Source: Thermotogota bacterium ADurb.Bin062 (GTDB taxonomy: Bacteria > Thermotogota > Thermotogae > MWEM01). From it: a stretch of DNA of 64,000 nucleotides. Below, in pieces: positions 1 through 9,073 of this stretch; positions within the stretch are counted from its first letter, which is position 1; each line of letters begins with the position of its first letter. The stretch is taken from NCBI GenBank assembly GCA_002071085.1, contig MWEM01000002.1:36968-100967 (forward strand), in the 5' to 3' direction. The notes beneath the pieces were generated by a model that saw nothing but the letters and a program-made list of their open reading frames with translations, made no database searches and had not been told where the DNA came from. Both the position numbers and the translations under genes were made by a program.

Positions 1-370
1 GGTCCGATAAGACCTCTTTCGAAACGTAAATGTCAACGACACCGCTTTTTGTGTGGGAAGGCGCGGATTCGTGCCAATACTCCTGCATTGTGATCGGCTT
101 CTTTTTCCTGGCGAAGACCATCGGAACGCCGAGCGTGAGGGCGGTTGCGAAGGCGGGCGCGATGCCGGAGCTCTCAAGCGTTAAAACTTTGTTGATCCCT
201 AGACCCAAGAAAGGGTCAGAGAGGTAACGGCCGATATCCATGTGCAGTGCCGGATAGATCTGGTGATTGACGAAGGAATCGACCTTCAAAATGCCGTTGG
301 GTAAAACCTTTCCTTCTTTCAAAATCATCGCCTTTAATCGTTCGGGGACTCCGGCTACGCCACAATCCAT
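1..370 (-). CDS. xpt: Xanthine phosphoribosyltransferase, 3' part beyond the window
   Basis: Partial gene. Reading the minus strand from ATG at 370 gives about 123 residues that stay open to base 1. The N-terminus matches the Xpt family: a KEGKVLPNGILKVDSFVNHQ stretch followed by LTLESSGIAPAFATALTLGV and PMVFARKKKP. This enzyme converts xanthine and PRPP to XMP in purine salvage in the cytoplasm. The PRPP-binding motif lies in the missing C-terminal part. A good ribosome site (GAGGAGG) lies just upstream of the ATG. The gene follows the metallo-hydrolase gene (394-1074) at a gap of 23 bases and is probably co-transcribed with it from the promoter near 1106. No purine riboswitch is visible in the short leader. 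Confidence 0.9.
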   Translation of the reverse strand, partial: MDCGVAGVPERLKAMILKEGKVLPNGILKVDSFVNHQIYPALHMDIGRYLSDPFLGLGINKVLTLESSGIAPAFATALTLGVPMVFARKKKPITMQEYWHESAPSHTKSGVVDIYVSKEVLSD

Positions 371-393
371 AGGTTCCTCCTCACGAACGTCGG

Positions 394-1074
394 CTATGTG
401 GATATTTCCCGGAAAATGGCCAAATAGGGGTTGCGTTCGAGGGCATCGCGTACGGTGAAAGCGTTCATATGCCCGGGAAATACCGGCTTATTCGGCTGTT
501 GGGTTTTCAGGTAAGTATAGAGTCTTCTGAGAGAGCGGCTCATCGCTCTCTCGCTGGCTCCGGGAAAGTCCGTTCGTCCGATTGAGTTTTCAAATAGGAT
601 GTCTCCGGTGAACAAGCAGCATCCGAAGTCGAAGAGGGCGTCTCCAGGGGTGTGTCCTGGCAGAATCCACGTCTCGAATCGCAACGAACCCACGTCCGTG
701 GGCCCCTCTGATAAAACAAGAACCGTTTCTTCGTCTTGTGAAAGGCTCAATCCTCGCTTAGAGAGTTGCTGACTCAAGTTTTTTTCTGGCGAGAACAGAC
801 CGGGTTTAGCGGCTTGGGAGAGAAAGATACGTTTTCGGGGAAACTCGCGTAGTCCCGCGATGTGATCGTAATGGGTATGCGTGATTAAGATACCGGTCGC
901 TTCCTCAAACTGCTCGAAGCCTTTTCGGACCAGGTCGAAAGCGCCGGTTCCGGGATCGATAACGAGGAGCGTGGTATCATCGGTAAGGAAGTAGGTGTTG
1001 ACTCCTATGGGCGGCAGAGTCGCTCTGTATACTTTGAATCCGCCGTGGTCAAAGACTAATCGTAGGTCCTTCAA
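394..1074 (-). CDS. Metallo-beta-lactamase-fold hydrolase (glyoxalase II-like)
   Basis: About 226 aa. It carries the zinc-binding HTHYDHIAG motif near residue 66, a later GHTPGD and a TGDILFENSIGRTDFPG stretch, and a C-terminal FPGHM. This is the order seen in hydroxyacylglutathione hydrolase-like metallo-beta-lactamase proteins, cytosolic enzymes that hydrolyse thioesters or related substrates. The substrate here is unknown. The reading frame extends to a TTG at 1134, but that would overlap the promoter. A probable promoter (TTGGTT at 1129-1134, 17-base spacer, TGC-TAAGAT at 1106-1111) favours the TTG at 1074, preceded by GAGG; the start is uncertain. It is the first gene ahead of xpt and diverges from the FtsA-like gene at 1172. 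Confidence 0.8.
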   Translation of the reverse strand: MKDLRLVFDHGGFKVYRATLPPIGVNTYFLTDDTTLLVIDPGTGAFDLVRKGFEQFEEATGILITHTHYDHIAGLREFPRKRIFLSQAAKPGLFSPEKNLSQQLSKRGLSLSQDEETVLVLSEGPTDVGSLRFETWILPGHTPGDALFDFGCCLFTGDILFENSIGRTDFPGASERAMSRSLRRLYTYLKTQQPNKPVFPGHMNAFTVRDALERNPYLAIFREIST

Positions 1075-1105
1075 AAACCTCAACCCCCACGTTTGGACTA
1101 TGGGT

Positions 1106-1134
1106 ATCTTAGCACAAAATCTAAGGCAAACCAA
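1106..1134 (-). promoter_or_regulatory. Predicted sigma-70-type promoter for hydrolase-xpt
   Basis: On the minus strand TTGGTT (1129-1134) is separated by 17 bases from TAAGAT (1106-1111), which is preceded by TGC as in an extended -10. It would start transcription near 1098, leaving a short leader before the TTG at 1074. Confidence 0.5.
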
Positions 1135-1139
1135 ATGTA

Positions 1140-1148
1140 TGGTATAAT
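1140..1148 (+). promoter_or_regulatory. Extended -10 promoter for the FtsA-like operon
   Basis: TGG followed by TATAAT (1143-1148), 24 bases before the GTG start at 1172. No clear -35 box is seen, as is usual for extended -10 promoters. The same TGG-TATAAT word recurs at 19017, 19264 and 45203. Confidence 0.6.
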
Positions 1149-1171
1149 TTTCCGCGTAATGAGAGAACGAG

Positions 1172-3349
1172 GTGTCGCTGCCTGAAAAAAAGCGAGAGGT
1201 GTTTTCATTGATATATGCGCTCGATATCGGTACCCGAACGGTGATCGGGGTTTTAGCCGAAAAAATCGATGAGAAGATCGTGGTTTACGACTCGGAGATT
1301 ATGGAACATGAAGAACGCGCGATGAGTGACGGCGCTATCCAAGATGTGCAGAAGGTGTCTCAAATCGTAAAAAGGGTAACCCGAACGCTCTCCGAAAGAA
1401 ATCAAATCGAGTTGACGAAAGCCTCTGTCGCGGTCGCCGGAAGATTTCTAAAGACCTCTATCGGAGAAGCGGAGTTGAACGTGGAAGAAGAGCGCGCGAT
1501 CTCTTCGGACACCATCCGTTTGTTGGAAATGAACGCCATCCAAGCTTCAATGGAGCAGCTACGTTCGGATGGCAGAGAGATGTACTGCGTCGGATACTCC
1601 GTCCTCTTCTACACCTTGGACGGAGAGTGGATAAAAAACTTGCAGGGCCATCGTGGGAAGGTCGTCACGGTGAAAGTCATCGCGGCCTTTCTCCCCGCCT
1701 ATTTCGTTAACGCGATGATGAACGTGTTGGAACTGTCCGGGTTGACGCCGCAGCATATGACCTTGGAACCGATCGCAGCGATCAACTTGGTTGTCCCACC
1801 CGACCTGAGGAAGCTCAACATCGTCTTGGCGGATGTAGGGGCCGGAACGAGCGATATCGCGGTATCCCGAGACGGAACCGTGATCGCTTACAGCGTCGTC
1901 CCAATGGCCGGAGACGAGATCACAGAAAGTCTATGCGAGCGTTTTCTGTTGGATTTTCAAACCGCCGAGATGGTGAAACGGAGAATCTCGACGGAGGACG
2001 TGGATACAGTGACAGTTTATGACATCCTGGATACAGAAGTGAACATCACACGAGAGGTGTTCATCGAAACGGTAGCGCCCGTGATCGAAGAGATCACCCA
2101 GAAGATAGCGGACGAAACGATCGAGCTGAACGGGAAGCCTCCGGTGGCCGCCTTGATCGTCGGCGGGGGAGCGAAATCATTTTCTTTTGTGGATGTCTTG
2201 GGGAAGAAACTCAACCTGTCGTCACACCGCGCGGCGCTGAAGAGCATCGAAAACCTGCCGAACGTAGAGGACCGAAGCGGGAAGCTGCGGGGCAGCGAGT
2301 ATATCACCCCCGTTGGCATCGCTTACTCGGTGGATACCCATACGAGCAGTGTCTTCGTTCGTGTCAGTATCAACGGCAAGAGCGTCGACTTGATGGGAAT
2401 CGACAATAAGAACACCGTGATGCAAGCCCTGTTACAGTGCGGATACCGTATCGAAGAGATCATCGGCAAACCCGGACCGGCGTTGACCTATGAGCTGAAC
2501 GGCGAGGTCAAGATCGTCAAGGGGACGATGGGGCAAGAAGCGTCGATCAAGATAGAAGGTGAAACAGGACGGGTACAATCTCGACTGAAACACGGGGATA
2601 GCGTTTCATTCAAGCCGGGAAAGGAAGGCAAATCGCCGGAGCTTTTCTTGTCATCGGTTGTACCCCCGATACCGCTGGTTTTGAACGGAAACAAGATCTC
2701 TCTGATGCCGCGGGTTACCATCAACGGCAACGAATTGACCGGAGACGTCCAGATCAAGGACGGAGACAGGATAGAGACGGATTTTTTATGCCGGGCCTAT
2801 CAAATCCCGGAATACGTTTCGGACCGTGAAAAAAAGTATCTATCGATTATCCTGAACGGGATGATCCGCACCTTCGTCGTCAGGGAAGAAGAGGTTTTAG
2901 TCGGCGAACAGCTCGTGGACTCGGATTATGTTTTAAAACCAGGAGACCAAGTGAGAGTGCAGGTTTTCGAAAAAACGCCCGTCGTCCGGAATTTGATCAA
3001 GGATATCCCGGTTAAAGTGGTGACCGTACTGGCCAATGGAAAAGAAACCCAGTTGCCGGTAACAGTTTTTAACGTCCGAATCGACGGCACGATCGCTAAT
3101 TTGGATAGCCCTCTTTACGACAAAGCCGAAGTGCAAGTCGACACCATAGAAAAGATTCCGAAACTGATCGATCTGTTTTCTTTGCTAGAATTCGACTTGA
3201 GCCACGCGCGAAGCTATGAATTGAGGGTCAACGGGAAACACGCGTCCTTTATGGAAACCATAGAAGATGGAGATGAGATAGAGATCCTATTGAACAGGGG
3301 GGAAGGTTTTGGAAGTATTGACCGTCACGCTCAATCCGGCTCTCGATAG
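1172..3349 (+). CDS. FtsA/PilM-like actin-fold ATPase, long form (725 aa)
   Basis: The first ~350 residues follow the FtsA/PilM actin-like fold: phosphate-1 loop near residue 18 (YALDIGTRTVIGVL), an adenosine-motif region with LIVGGGAKS near residue 330, and a central ADVGAGTSDIAV loop. The last ~350 residues are several small beta-rich modules (NGKSVDLMGIDNKNT and later NGN/NGK repeats with GDxI/VxI patterns). Long FtsA-related proteins of this form occur in Firmicutes and Thermotogota; the family suggests membrane-associated work in division or secretion. It is distinct from classical FtsA (about 420 aa), and ftsZ is not next to it. The start is GTG, preceded by GAACGAG. The 3' end overlaps the PfkB kinase gene by 41 bases, so it heads a five-gene operon. 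Confidence 0.8.
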   Translation: MSLPEKKREVFSLIYALDIGTRTVIGVLAEKIDEKIVVYDSEIMEHEERAMSDGAIQDVQKVSQIVKRVTRTLSERNQIELTKASVAVAGRFLKTSIGEAELNVEEERAISSDTIRLLEMNAIQASMEQLRSDGREMYCVGYSVLFYTLDGEWIKNLQGHRGKVVTVKVIAAFLPAYFVNAMMNVLELSGLTPQHMTLEPIAAINLVVPPDLRKLNIVLADVGAGTSDIAVSRDGTVIAYSVVPMAGDEITESLCERFLLDFQTAEMVKRRISTEDVDTVTVYDILDTEVNITREVFIETVAPVIEEITQKIADETIELNGKPPVAALIVGGGAKSFSFVDVLGKKLNLSSHRAALKSIENLPNVEDRSGKLRGSEYITPVGIAYSVDTHTSSVFVRVSINGKSVDLMGIDNKNTVMQALLQCGYRIEEIIGKPGPALTYELNGEVKIVKGTMGQEASIKIEGETGRVQSRLKHGDSVSFKPGKEGKSPELFLSSVVPPIPLVLNGNKISLMPRVTINGNELTGDVQIKDGDRIETDFLCRAYQIPEYVSDREKKYLSIILNGMIRTFVVREEEVLVGEQLVDSDYVLKPGDQVRVQVFEKTPVVRNLIKDIPVKVVTVLANGKETQLPVTVFNVRIDGTIANLDSPLYDKAEVQVDTIEKIPKLIDLFSLLEFDLSHARSYELRVNGKHASFMETIEDGDEIEILLNRGEGFGSIDRHAQSGSR

Positions 3350-4274
3350 AGAGATCATCATCCCGTATTTTGAACCCAATCGTTTGCATCGTGTCTTCGA
3401 AAGGGACAAGATGAGCCTATCTCCCGGAGGCAAAGGCATCAACGTGTCCGTTATACTTTCGGATTGGGGGATCGATAGCGCGGCGACCGGGTTTTTGGGA
3501 GGTAACATCGGCCGTATGATCGAACAGGAAATACTGAGCAGATACCGGAACATCACGACGAGTTTCGTTCACATCGATGAGGAGAGCCGGGAGAACATCG
3601 CGATCCTCGACGACCATAATCACACGCTCACCGAGATCAATGAAGCCGGCCCTACAATCGAAGAGCAGGACCTCGCGCATTTTTTAAAAGTCTTCAGCTC
3701 TCTGGTCGACCACCCGAGGGTCGTATTGATCGCCGGTTCGGTCCCGTACGGGATTCCACTCGATTTGTACCCGAAGCTCACAAAAATCGCCCACGAAAAG
3801 GACACAGAGGTGTACTTGGAGGCGCGGGGCATTCTACTCACCCATTCGGTCAGTACGTACTGCGCCGACGTCGTACGCCCCGATCTACGAAGCGATACGC
3901 GAGTTTTCGGAAAAGAGGTGGAAACGATGGCCGATTACATCGAGGCAGGCGAAAAGATCGTCGAAAAAGGGGCCAAGTTGGTCGTTTCTTCTTACCAAGT
4001 TGTCAACGACCTTGTGTTTACGAAAGACGGAGTTTGGCTTCTTTCGCTAGCCGATCCTCGTGTGGACCCTTCGCATTTGTTAGGCGCGGGAGACACCTAT
4101 ATGGCGGCGATGATTTATCACTCACGAAAGTACGGCACGGATCTGTTGGAAAGGGCGAAATTCGGAATGGCCGCCGCGTTAGCAAAAACGAAATACCTGT
4201 TCAAAAAGAGCCCGACCATCCAAGAGGTCGAAGAGTCACTACCAAAAATACAAACTAAACAAATAAAGGGTTGA
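3309..4274 (+). CDS. PfkB-family sugar kinase (1-phosphofructokinase/tagatose-6-P kinase type)
   Basis: 321 aa with the typical N-terminal TLNPALDREI, the PfkB substrate motif SPGGKGINVS near residue 38, an AGSVPYGIP segment, and the C-terminal LLGAGDTYMAAM motif, whose Asp is the catalytic base. This pattern is that of FruK/LacC, which phosphorylate fructose-1-phosphate or tagatose-6-phosphate with ATP. No PTS or sugar regulator gene is nearby, so the substrate cannot be fixed. The start is TTG at 3309, inside the end of the upstream gene; TTG at 3318 is possible. Translation is likely coupled to the FtsA-like gene, and the stop is 5 bases before the ATG of the CBS gene. Confidence 0.85.
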   Translation: MEVLTVTLNPALDREIIIPYFEPNRLHRVFERDKMSLSPGGKGINVSVILSDWGIDSAATGFLGGNIGRMIEQEILSRYRNITTSFVHIDEESRENIAILDDHNHTLTEINEAGPTIEEQDLAHFLKVFSSLVDHPRVVLIAGSVPYGIPLDLYPKLTKIAHEKDTEVYLEARGILLTHSVSTYCADVVRPDLRSDTRVFGKEVETMADYIEAGEKIVEKGAKLVVSSYQVVNDLVFTKDGVWLLSLADPRVDPSHLLGAGDTYMAAMIYHSRKYGTDLLERAKFGMAAALAKTKYLFKKSPTIQEVEESLPKIQTKQIKG

Positions 4275-4279
4275 GAGAG

Positions 4280-4762
4280 ATGCTCGTAAAAGATGCGATG
4301 GTACGCGACGTTTCAGCGATTTTTGAAGACGAAAAGATCGAGACCTTTATCAGGATTTCGGCTTTACACCTTCAACATGTCTTCCCCGTTGTCGATGAAA
4401 AGATGAAAATCATAGGGATCATCAGCGAAGACGATGTGATCAGTGAAACCATACCCTCCTATTTCGGCCTTTTACATTCCGCTTCTTTCATTCCGGACAC
4501 CAACCAAATGAAGCGCGAGTTATCGGAGATCAAAGATGAGCCTATCGGGAAGTTCATCAAACGCACCGTGATCACGATAGAAGAGAATGACACGATCCTC
4601 CACGCCGCCGATCTTTTGTTGCGGCACAAGCTTTTAAACCTGTTCGTGGTGGACAAAGATGGCCGCCTAACTGGCATCATCAATCGTTCTAGGATTCTCC
4701 TCGCCGTTCTTCACGAGGTTTTGGAGGAAAAAACCGCGCAGGAGAAACCGAACCGGCTTTGA
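4280..4762 (+). CDS. CBS-domain pair protein
   Basis: About 160 aa made of two CBS motifs: residues ~1-60 (VKDAMVRDVSAIF, with FPVVDEKMKIIGIISEDDVI) and ~95-150 (KRTVITIEENDTI, with LFVVDKDGRLTGIINRSRIL). CBS pairs (Bateman modules) bind adenosine nucleotides and regulate a partner. No catalytic domain is fused here, so it is a stand-alone sensor with unknown target. The ATG at 4280 has an AAAGGG ribosome site 9 bases upstream and is preferred to the TTG at 4271. The stop overlaps the TTG start of mtaB, so the two are translationally coupled. Confidence 0.85.
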   Translation: MLVKDAMVRDVSAIFEDEKIETFIRISALHLQHVFPVVDEKMKIIGIISEDDVISETIPSYFGLLHSASFIPDTNQMKRELSEIKDEPIGKFIKRTVITIEENDTILHAADLLLRHKLLNLFVVDKDGRLTGIINRSRILLAVLHEVLEEKTAQEKPNRL

Positions 4763-6081
4763 TTCCTTCGATCTCCTTTCTAACCTTCGGCTGCAAGGTG
4801 AATCAATACGAATCCGATTGGATGGCCCGCCAATTGGCAAACGGATACTCGAGCTCGACCGGAGAAGAAAAACGTCCGGACCTCGTGATCGTGAACACCT
4901 GTACGGTCACTGCCGAAGCGGACCGCAAGAACCTTCAAGCTATCCATCGGAGCAAACGGCGTTATCCGGACGCGAAAGTGCTCGTTATGGGGTGTCATAC
5001 CCAGTTGAACCCTGAGGTGTACGTAGGGCTGGCGGACGGGATAGTAGGCAATGGAGAAAAGCTCGACATCGTGCATTATGCGGAGAGAGTCCTCGCTGAA
5101 CCTGTTTTTTCCGAGGTAAATCGGTCCTATTGGCTGCGATCCCCTCTGCGCATGTGCTTAGAGGGACGTTTTGGTCTATCTCGCGCCTTTGCCCTCATTC
5201 AGGATGGATGTACCACCGGGTGCACCTACTGCAAGATTTATCACGCGCGAGGGCCTCGGAGCCGTTCGAAACCCCTTGAAGAAGCGCTTTCCGAGATTCG
5301 CGCCTTTTCGGAAAACGCCTACCGCGAGATCGTGTTGTTAGGCATCAACGTCGGCCAGTATCAAGACGGGTCCAACACACTCGTCGATTTGTTGGAAAGG
5401 GCGCTCCCAGCTTTCCCGAATCTACGGTTTCGTCTGAGCTCTATCAACCCCGAACACCTACGCCCAGAACTGCTCGCCCTTTGGAGGTACCCGAACTTGT
5501 GCAAACACCTCCACCTTTCCATACAAAGTGGTTCTGCGTCCGTATTACGTCGGATGGGTCGCCTTTACGGGCCTTCAAGCGTTTGGGAGGCGACAGAAAC
5601 ATTACGGCAGATTGACCCCCTCTTCTCCTTTACCGCGGATGTGATCGTAGGGTTTCCGGGGGAGAGCGAGCGGGATTTCGTAGAGACTTGCGATCTGATA
5701 CAAAGGATCGAACCCCTGAAGGTCCATATCTTCCGGTTCTCTCCCCGAAAGAACACGCCCGCCGCATCGTTTTCGGGAAGGGTAGATGAACGAGAGAAAA
5801 AGAGAAGAAGTCGAGCACTTTCTCTCCAGGTCGAAATGGTTTCTCGGCAGTTTCGTGAGAAACACCTTCATCTCGCGAGAGAAATCGTGGTCGAAACGGT
5901 CAACCCGAGCGCCGAAATGATGAAGGGCCACGATGAATTCTACATCCTTCACTCGGTATACGGTGACTACCGTAGTATGCCAAAGATAATTACGGGAGAA
6001 AAGGCCTGGGTCAACCCCGAATCGATAGATCGGGATCATATAGACGGGATGGTGTCGCGATATGTACGTGTTTCTCAATGA
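4759..6081 (+). CDS. mtaB: tRNA t6A37 methylthiotransferase MtaB
   Basis: 440 aa. The N-terminal UPF0004 domain has its three cluster-binding Cys regions (TFGCKVNQYES, VNTCTVTAEADRK, VMGCHTQ). The radical-SAM domain carries CTTGCTYCK, the CxxxCxxC site for the second [4Fe-4S] cluster. A short C-terminal TRAM-like segment follows. MtaB adds a methylthio group to t6A at position 37 of ANN-decoding tRNAs. The VNQYESDWMA N-terminus and length fit MtaB better than MiaB or RimO. The start is TTG, overlapping the CBS stop. The last 20 bases overlap the aminotransferase start, so the operon continues. Confidence 0.92.
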   Translation: MIPSISFLTFGCKVNQYESDWMARQLANGYSSSTGEEKRPDLVIVNTCTVTAEADRKNLQAIHRSKRRYPDAKVLVMGCHTQLNPEVYVGLADGIVGNGEKLDIVHYAERVLAEPVFSEVNRSYWLRSPLRMCLEGRFGLSRAFALIQDGCTTGCTYCKIYHARGPRSRSKPLEEALSEIRAFSENAYREIVLLGINVGQYQDGSNTLVDLLERALPAFPNLRFRLSSINPEHLRPELLALWRYPNLCKHLHLSIQSGSASVLRRMGRLYGPSSVWEATETLRQIDPLFSFTADVIVGFPGESERDFVETCDLIQRIEPLKVHIFRFSPRKNTPAASFSGRVDEREKKRRSRALSLQVEMVSRQFREKHLHLAREIVVETVNPSAEMMKGHDEFYILHSVYGDYRSMPKIITGEKAWVNPESIDRDHIDGMVSRYVRVSQ

Positions 6082-6868
6082 TCAGTGGGTAAAGGAAGAG
6101 GAGGCGAAAATTTCCGTTTTCGACAAAGGGTTTATGAGCGCTGAATCTGTCTATGAAACCCTTAGAACCTATCAAGGCCGCGTCTTTCATTTGGAAGCGC
6201 ATTATACGCGTTTAGAAAGGTCTGCGCTCGAAATGAAGATACCGGTCTCCTTCACGGTAAAAGAGCTCAAAGAGATCATCGAAGAGGGAATTCGGCGGAA
6301 CGCTATACGAGCGGAAGCTTACGTTCGGGTTCAAATTACCGATAAAACCGTCTTTGTCTGGGTTAGGCCGATGCCAGCCATCTCTCCGGACATTTACGCG
6401 AACGGCGTTTCAGTCGGGTTCTCTCCCTTTCGTAGAAGGGTGATTAAGAAAGGAGACCATACGATCAAAACGACCGGCGCGTTGGACATCTTCCTTTCGA
6501 GGATCCATAAACCGACGGAGCTGTATGACTACATTCTACTAAACGAACAAGGATTCTTGACCGAGGGGACTTTCAGCAACCTATTTTTCATTAGCGGCGG
6601 TCGGCTACGAACCCCGGCCTTAGCTTGCGGGGTACTATCCGGGATCACGAGAGAGGTCGTGATACAGATCGCCCAAAAAGCAGGAATACAGGTAGAAGAG
6701 GGTTGGTATAACGCACACGAGCTTTTCGCCGCAACCGAAGTGTTCTTGTCACACACCAGCGCGAGTATCGTGCCCGTGTCGCGGATAGAACAATTCGCCC
6801 TCCCGGTGGGACCTTTGACTAGACGATTGTTGAACTCGTTTTCCGAGTATATCCGAACTTTGGCTTAA
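6062..6868 (+). CDS. Class IV PLP aminotransferase (BCAT / D-Ala aminotransferase / ADC lyase family)
   Basis: 268 aa fold-type IV PLP enzyme. The N-terminus has the usual MYVFLNDQWV and FDKGFMSAESVYETLRTYQGRVFHLEAH pattern. The PLP lysine is expected at KTTGALD (Lys near residue 139). EGTFSNLFF and GVLSGITREVV form the phosphate-binding part. Such proteins are branched-chain or D-amino acid aminotransferases or 4-amino-4-deoxychorismate lyases; sequence reading alone does not separate these. It is the last gene of the (+) operon starting at 1172 and converges with glgX, only 18 bases away, without an obvious terminator hairpin. Confidence 0.85.
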   Translation: MYVFLNDQWVKEEEAKISVFDKGFMSAESVYETLRTYQGRVFHLEAHYTRLERSALEMKIPVSFTVKELKEIIEEGIRRNAIRAEAYVRVQITDKTVFVWVRPMPAISPDIYANGVSVGFSPFRRRVIKKGDHTIKTTGALDIFLSRIHKPTELYDYILLNEQGFLTEGTFSNLFFISGGRLRTPALACGVLSGITREVVIQIAQKAGIQVEEGWYNAHELFAATEVFLSHTSASIVPVSRIEQFALPVGPLTRRLLNSFSEYIRTLA

Positions 6869-6886
6869 CCGGCGCCCAGGTATGTT

Positions 6887-9073
6887 TTAGGAAGTAGGGA
6901 GCATAACCCGTTTAGAGATCAGCAGGAGGACTGAACGCGCTTTCACGACGTATTCTCTCCGGACGAGCGGAGCGTCCGATTCGCTGATGAAATCGTACGG
7001 AAACGGGAGCGAAGTATCGACGATGCGATGCCACTCTTTTCTAGGCATCAAAGGGAGCTCGAAGGTGAGGTCGGAGGAGAAGGCGTTCGCAGCAACGTAG
7101 ATATCGTTATCCCTGGCCTGGAAGGTATCTAAATCTTCTCCGCTGATGACGAAGGCCAAGGTATGGGAGACATGGGACCAATCAGGTTGGAAGGGCTTGA
7201 CGCCGTGCCAGGTGATGTCCCGTACCCCCAATCCGATACGTTTTCCAGTGAAGAAGTGCTCTCTGCGTAAGCATTCATGCCGTTTTCTGAAATGGATCAT
7301 GTTGGAGTAGAATTCCCAAATCTCACGGTGCTTTTCTTTGAGCGACCAATCGACCCAGGTCGTCGGATCGTCATGACAGTACGCGTTGTTGTTCCCTTTT
7401 TGGGTACGTCCCATCTCGTCTCCCATCAGGACCATCGGGATCCCTTGCGACACGTTGAGCAGCGTGATGAAGTTTTTGATCTGTTGTACGCGTAACCTGA
7501 GGATCGTCGGGTTCTGCGTCTCCCCTTCCGTTCCGTGGTTATGGCTGTAATTTTCGTTCGTGCCGTCCCGTTCGTTTTCACCGTTTAGCCGGTTATGCTT
7601 CTGGGAATAACTAACCAAGTCCATCAGTGTGAATCCATCGTGCGCGGTGATAAAGTTGATACTATCGAACGGCTTTCTTCCAGACTTGTTGTATAGATCC
7701 GAGGAACCGGCCAATCGCGTGGCCAGTTCGGGGACCATGCCGTCATCGCCGCGAACAAACCGACGCACCGCGTCTCTGAATTTCCCGTTCCATTCCGCCC
7801 ACCCCTTTGGAAAATCTCCCACGAAATACCCGCCCGCTGCGTCCCATCCCTCGGCTATGAGCTTCGTTCCCGCTAAGACCGGGTCTTCGGCGATATCTTT
7901 CAGGAGCGAGACGTCACCGATCCAACGCCCATCCGGCGCGCGCCCCAGAATAGCCGCTAGATCGAATCGAAAGCCATCCACGTGCATTTGTGTGACCCAA
8001 TATCGCAAACTATCGATGATGAGTTGCTTCACGACCGGATGGTTACAGTTGAACGTGTTCCCGCACCCGGAATAGTTCTCATAGAAGCGCTTATCCGACG
8101 GGGTGAGCAGGTAATAGATCTCATTGTCGATCCCCCGGAAAGATAGGGTGGGGCCCTCGTGGTTGCCTTCGCCTGTATGGTTGAAAACGACGTCTAGGAT
8201 GATCTCGAATCCGGCTTTATGCATTTTTTTCACGAAGTTTTTAAAACAACGCACCTGCTCCCCGATTCCGATCCCAGGTGTATAACTGGCTTCAACTGAA
8301 AAAAACGCGAGGGGGTCGTACCCCCATATATTCTTCAACCTCTTTCCGGTTTCGGGGTGCACGTGTATGTTCGCATCCGGATTGAACTCGAATATAGGCA
8401 TCAATTCGATGGAGGTTACCCCCAATCGCCGCAGGTGATCGGTTTTTTCCAGGATGCCGTCGAACGTGCCCGCGATAGACGCGGTCTCATCGGGATGATT
8501 GTCGGGATCAGCGATCTTCGTGAGTTCTCGACACGATTTCGTAAAGAGTCGGACGTGCATTTCGTAAATGATCGTGTCTTTCATCGGATATCGTAAGGGT
8601 TTATCATCCTCCCAATCGAAGGCATCATCGGCGATGACGATACTCTTGACGTGACTTTTCGCCGAATCGATATCGGAGAATGACAGGTCCTTTGCCGGAG
8701 CGTTCTTATCGTAGCCATAGGCATACTCATGATCCCATAAATACTCTCCCGAGTTGGCTTTGGCGTAAGGATCGGTGAGCAACTTATTCGGGTTGAACCG
8801 ATGGCCGAATTCCGGCAAATACGGACCGAAGACCCGATAGCCATAAAAAGCTCCGGGGGCCACCCCTTCAAGATAAACGTGCCACACATCGCCGGTTTTG
8901 TTGTGCACGGGGTGAAAGGAATAAGAAAAAATGGGCGTCTCGTCGTAGAAGTTTTGGAACAACTCGATAATCACGTTGACCGCGTTTTTAGAGAAAAGAG
9001 AGAAATTTACACCCTTTTCATCGGGTGTGGCGCCGAACGGCAAAGGTCTTCCACGAAGGGGTAGATACGGCAT
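6887..9073 (-). CDS. glgX: Glycogen debranching enzyme / isoamylase-type GH13
   Basis: 728 aa. An N-terminal CBM48-like domain (LPFGATPDEKGVNFSLFSKN, residues ~9-120) precedes a GH13 barrel with the conserved regions DVVFNHT, DGFRFDLA (nucleophile Asp), IAEGWD (acid/base Glu) and ITAHDGF. A C-terminal beta domain follows. The architecture is that of GlgX/TreX enzymes, which hydrolyse alpha-1,6 branches of glycogen. No export signal is visible, so it is probably cytoplasmic. The ATG overlaps the plsY stop by one base. It is the last gene of the long (-) cluster that runs from aspS. Together with the GH57 enzyme at 46-48 kb it suggests alpha-glucan storage or use. Confidence 0.9.
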   Translation of the reverse strand: MPYLPLRGRPLPFGATPDEKGVNFSLFSKNAVNVIIELFQNFYDETPIFSYSFHPVHNKTGDVWHVYLEGVAPGAFYGYRVFGPYLPEFGHRFNPNKLLTDPYAKANSGEYLWDHEYAYGYDKNAPAKDLSFSDIDSAKSHVKSIVIADDAFDWEDDKPLRYPMKDTIIYEMHVRLFTKSCRELTKIADPDNHPDETASIAGTFDGILEKTDHLRRLGVTSIELMPIFEFNPDANIHVHPETGKRLKNIWGYDPLAFFSVEASYTPGIGIGEQVRCFKNFVKKMHKAGFEIILDVVFNHTGEGNHEGPTLSFRGIDNEIYYLLTPSDKRFYENYSGCGNTFNCNHPVVKQLIIDSLRYWVTQMHVDGFRFDLAAILGRAPDGRWIGDVSLLKDIAEDPVLAGTKLIAEGWDAAGGYFVGDFPKGWAEWNGKFRDAVRRFVRGDDGMVPELATRLAGSSDLYNKSGRKPFDSINFITAHDGFTLMDLVSYSQKHNRLNGENERDGTNENYSHNHGTEGETQNPTILRLRVQQIKNFITLLNVSQGIPMVLMGDEMGRTQKGNNNAYCHDDPTTWVDWSLKEKHREIWEFYSNMIHFRKRHECLRREHFFTGKRIGLGVRDITWHGVKPFQPDWSHVSHTLAFVISGEDLDTFQARDNDIYVAANAFSSDLTFELPLMPRKEWHRIVDTSLPFPYDFISESDAPLVRREYVVKARSVLLLISKRVMLPTS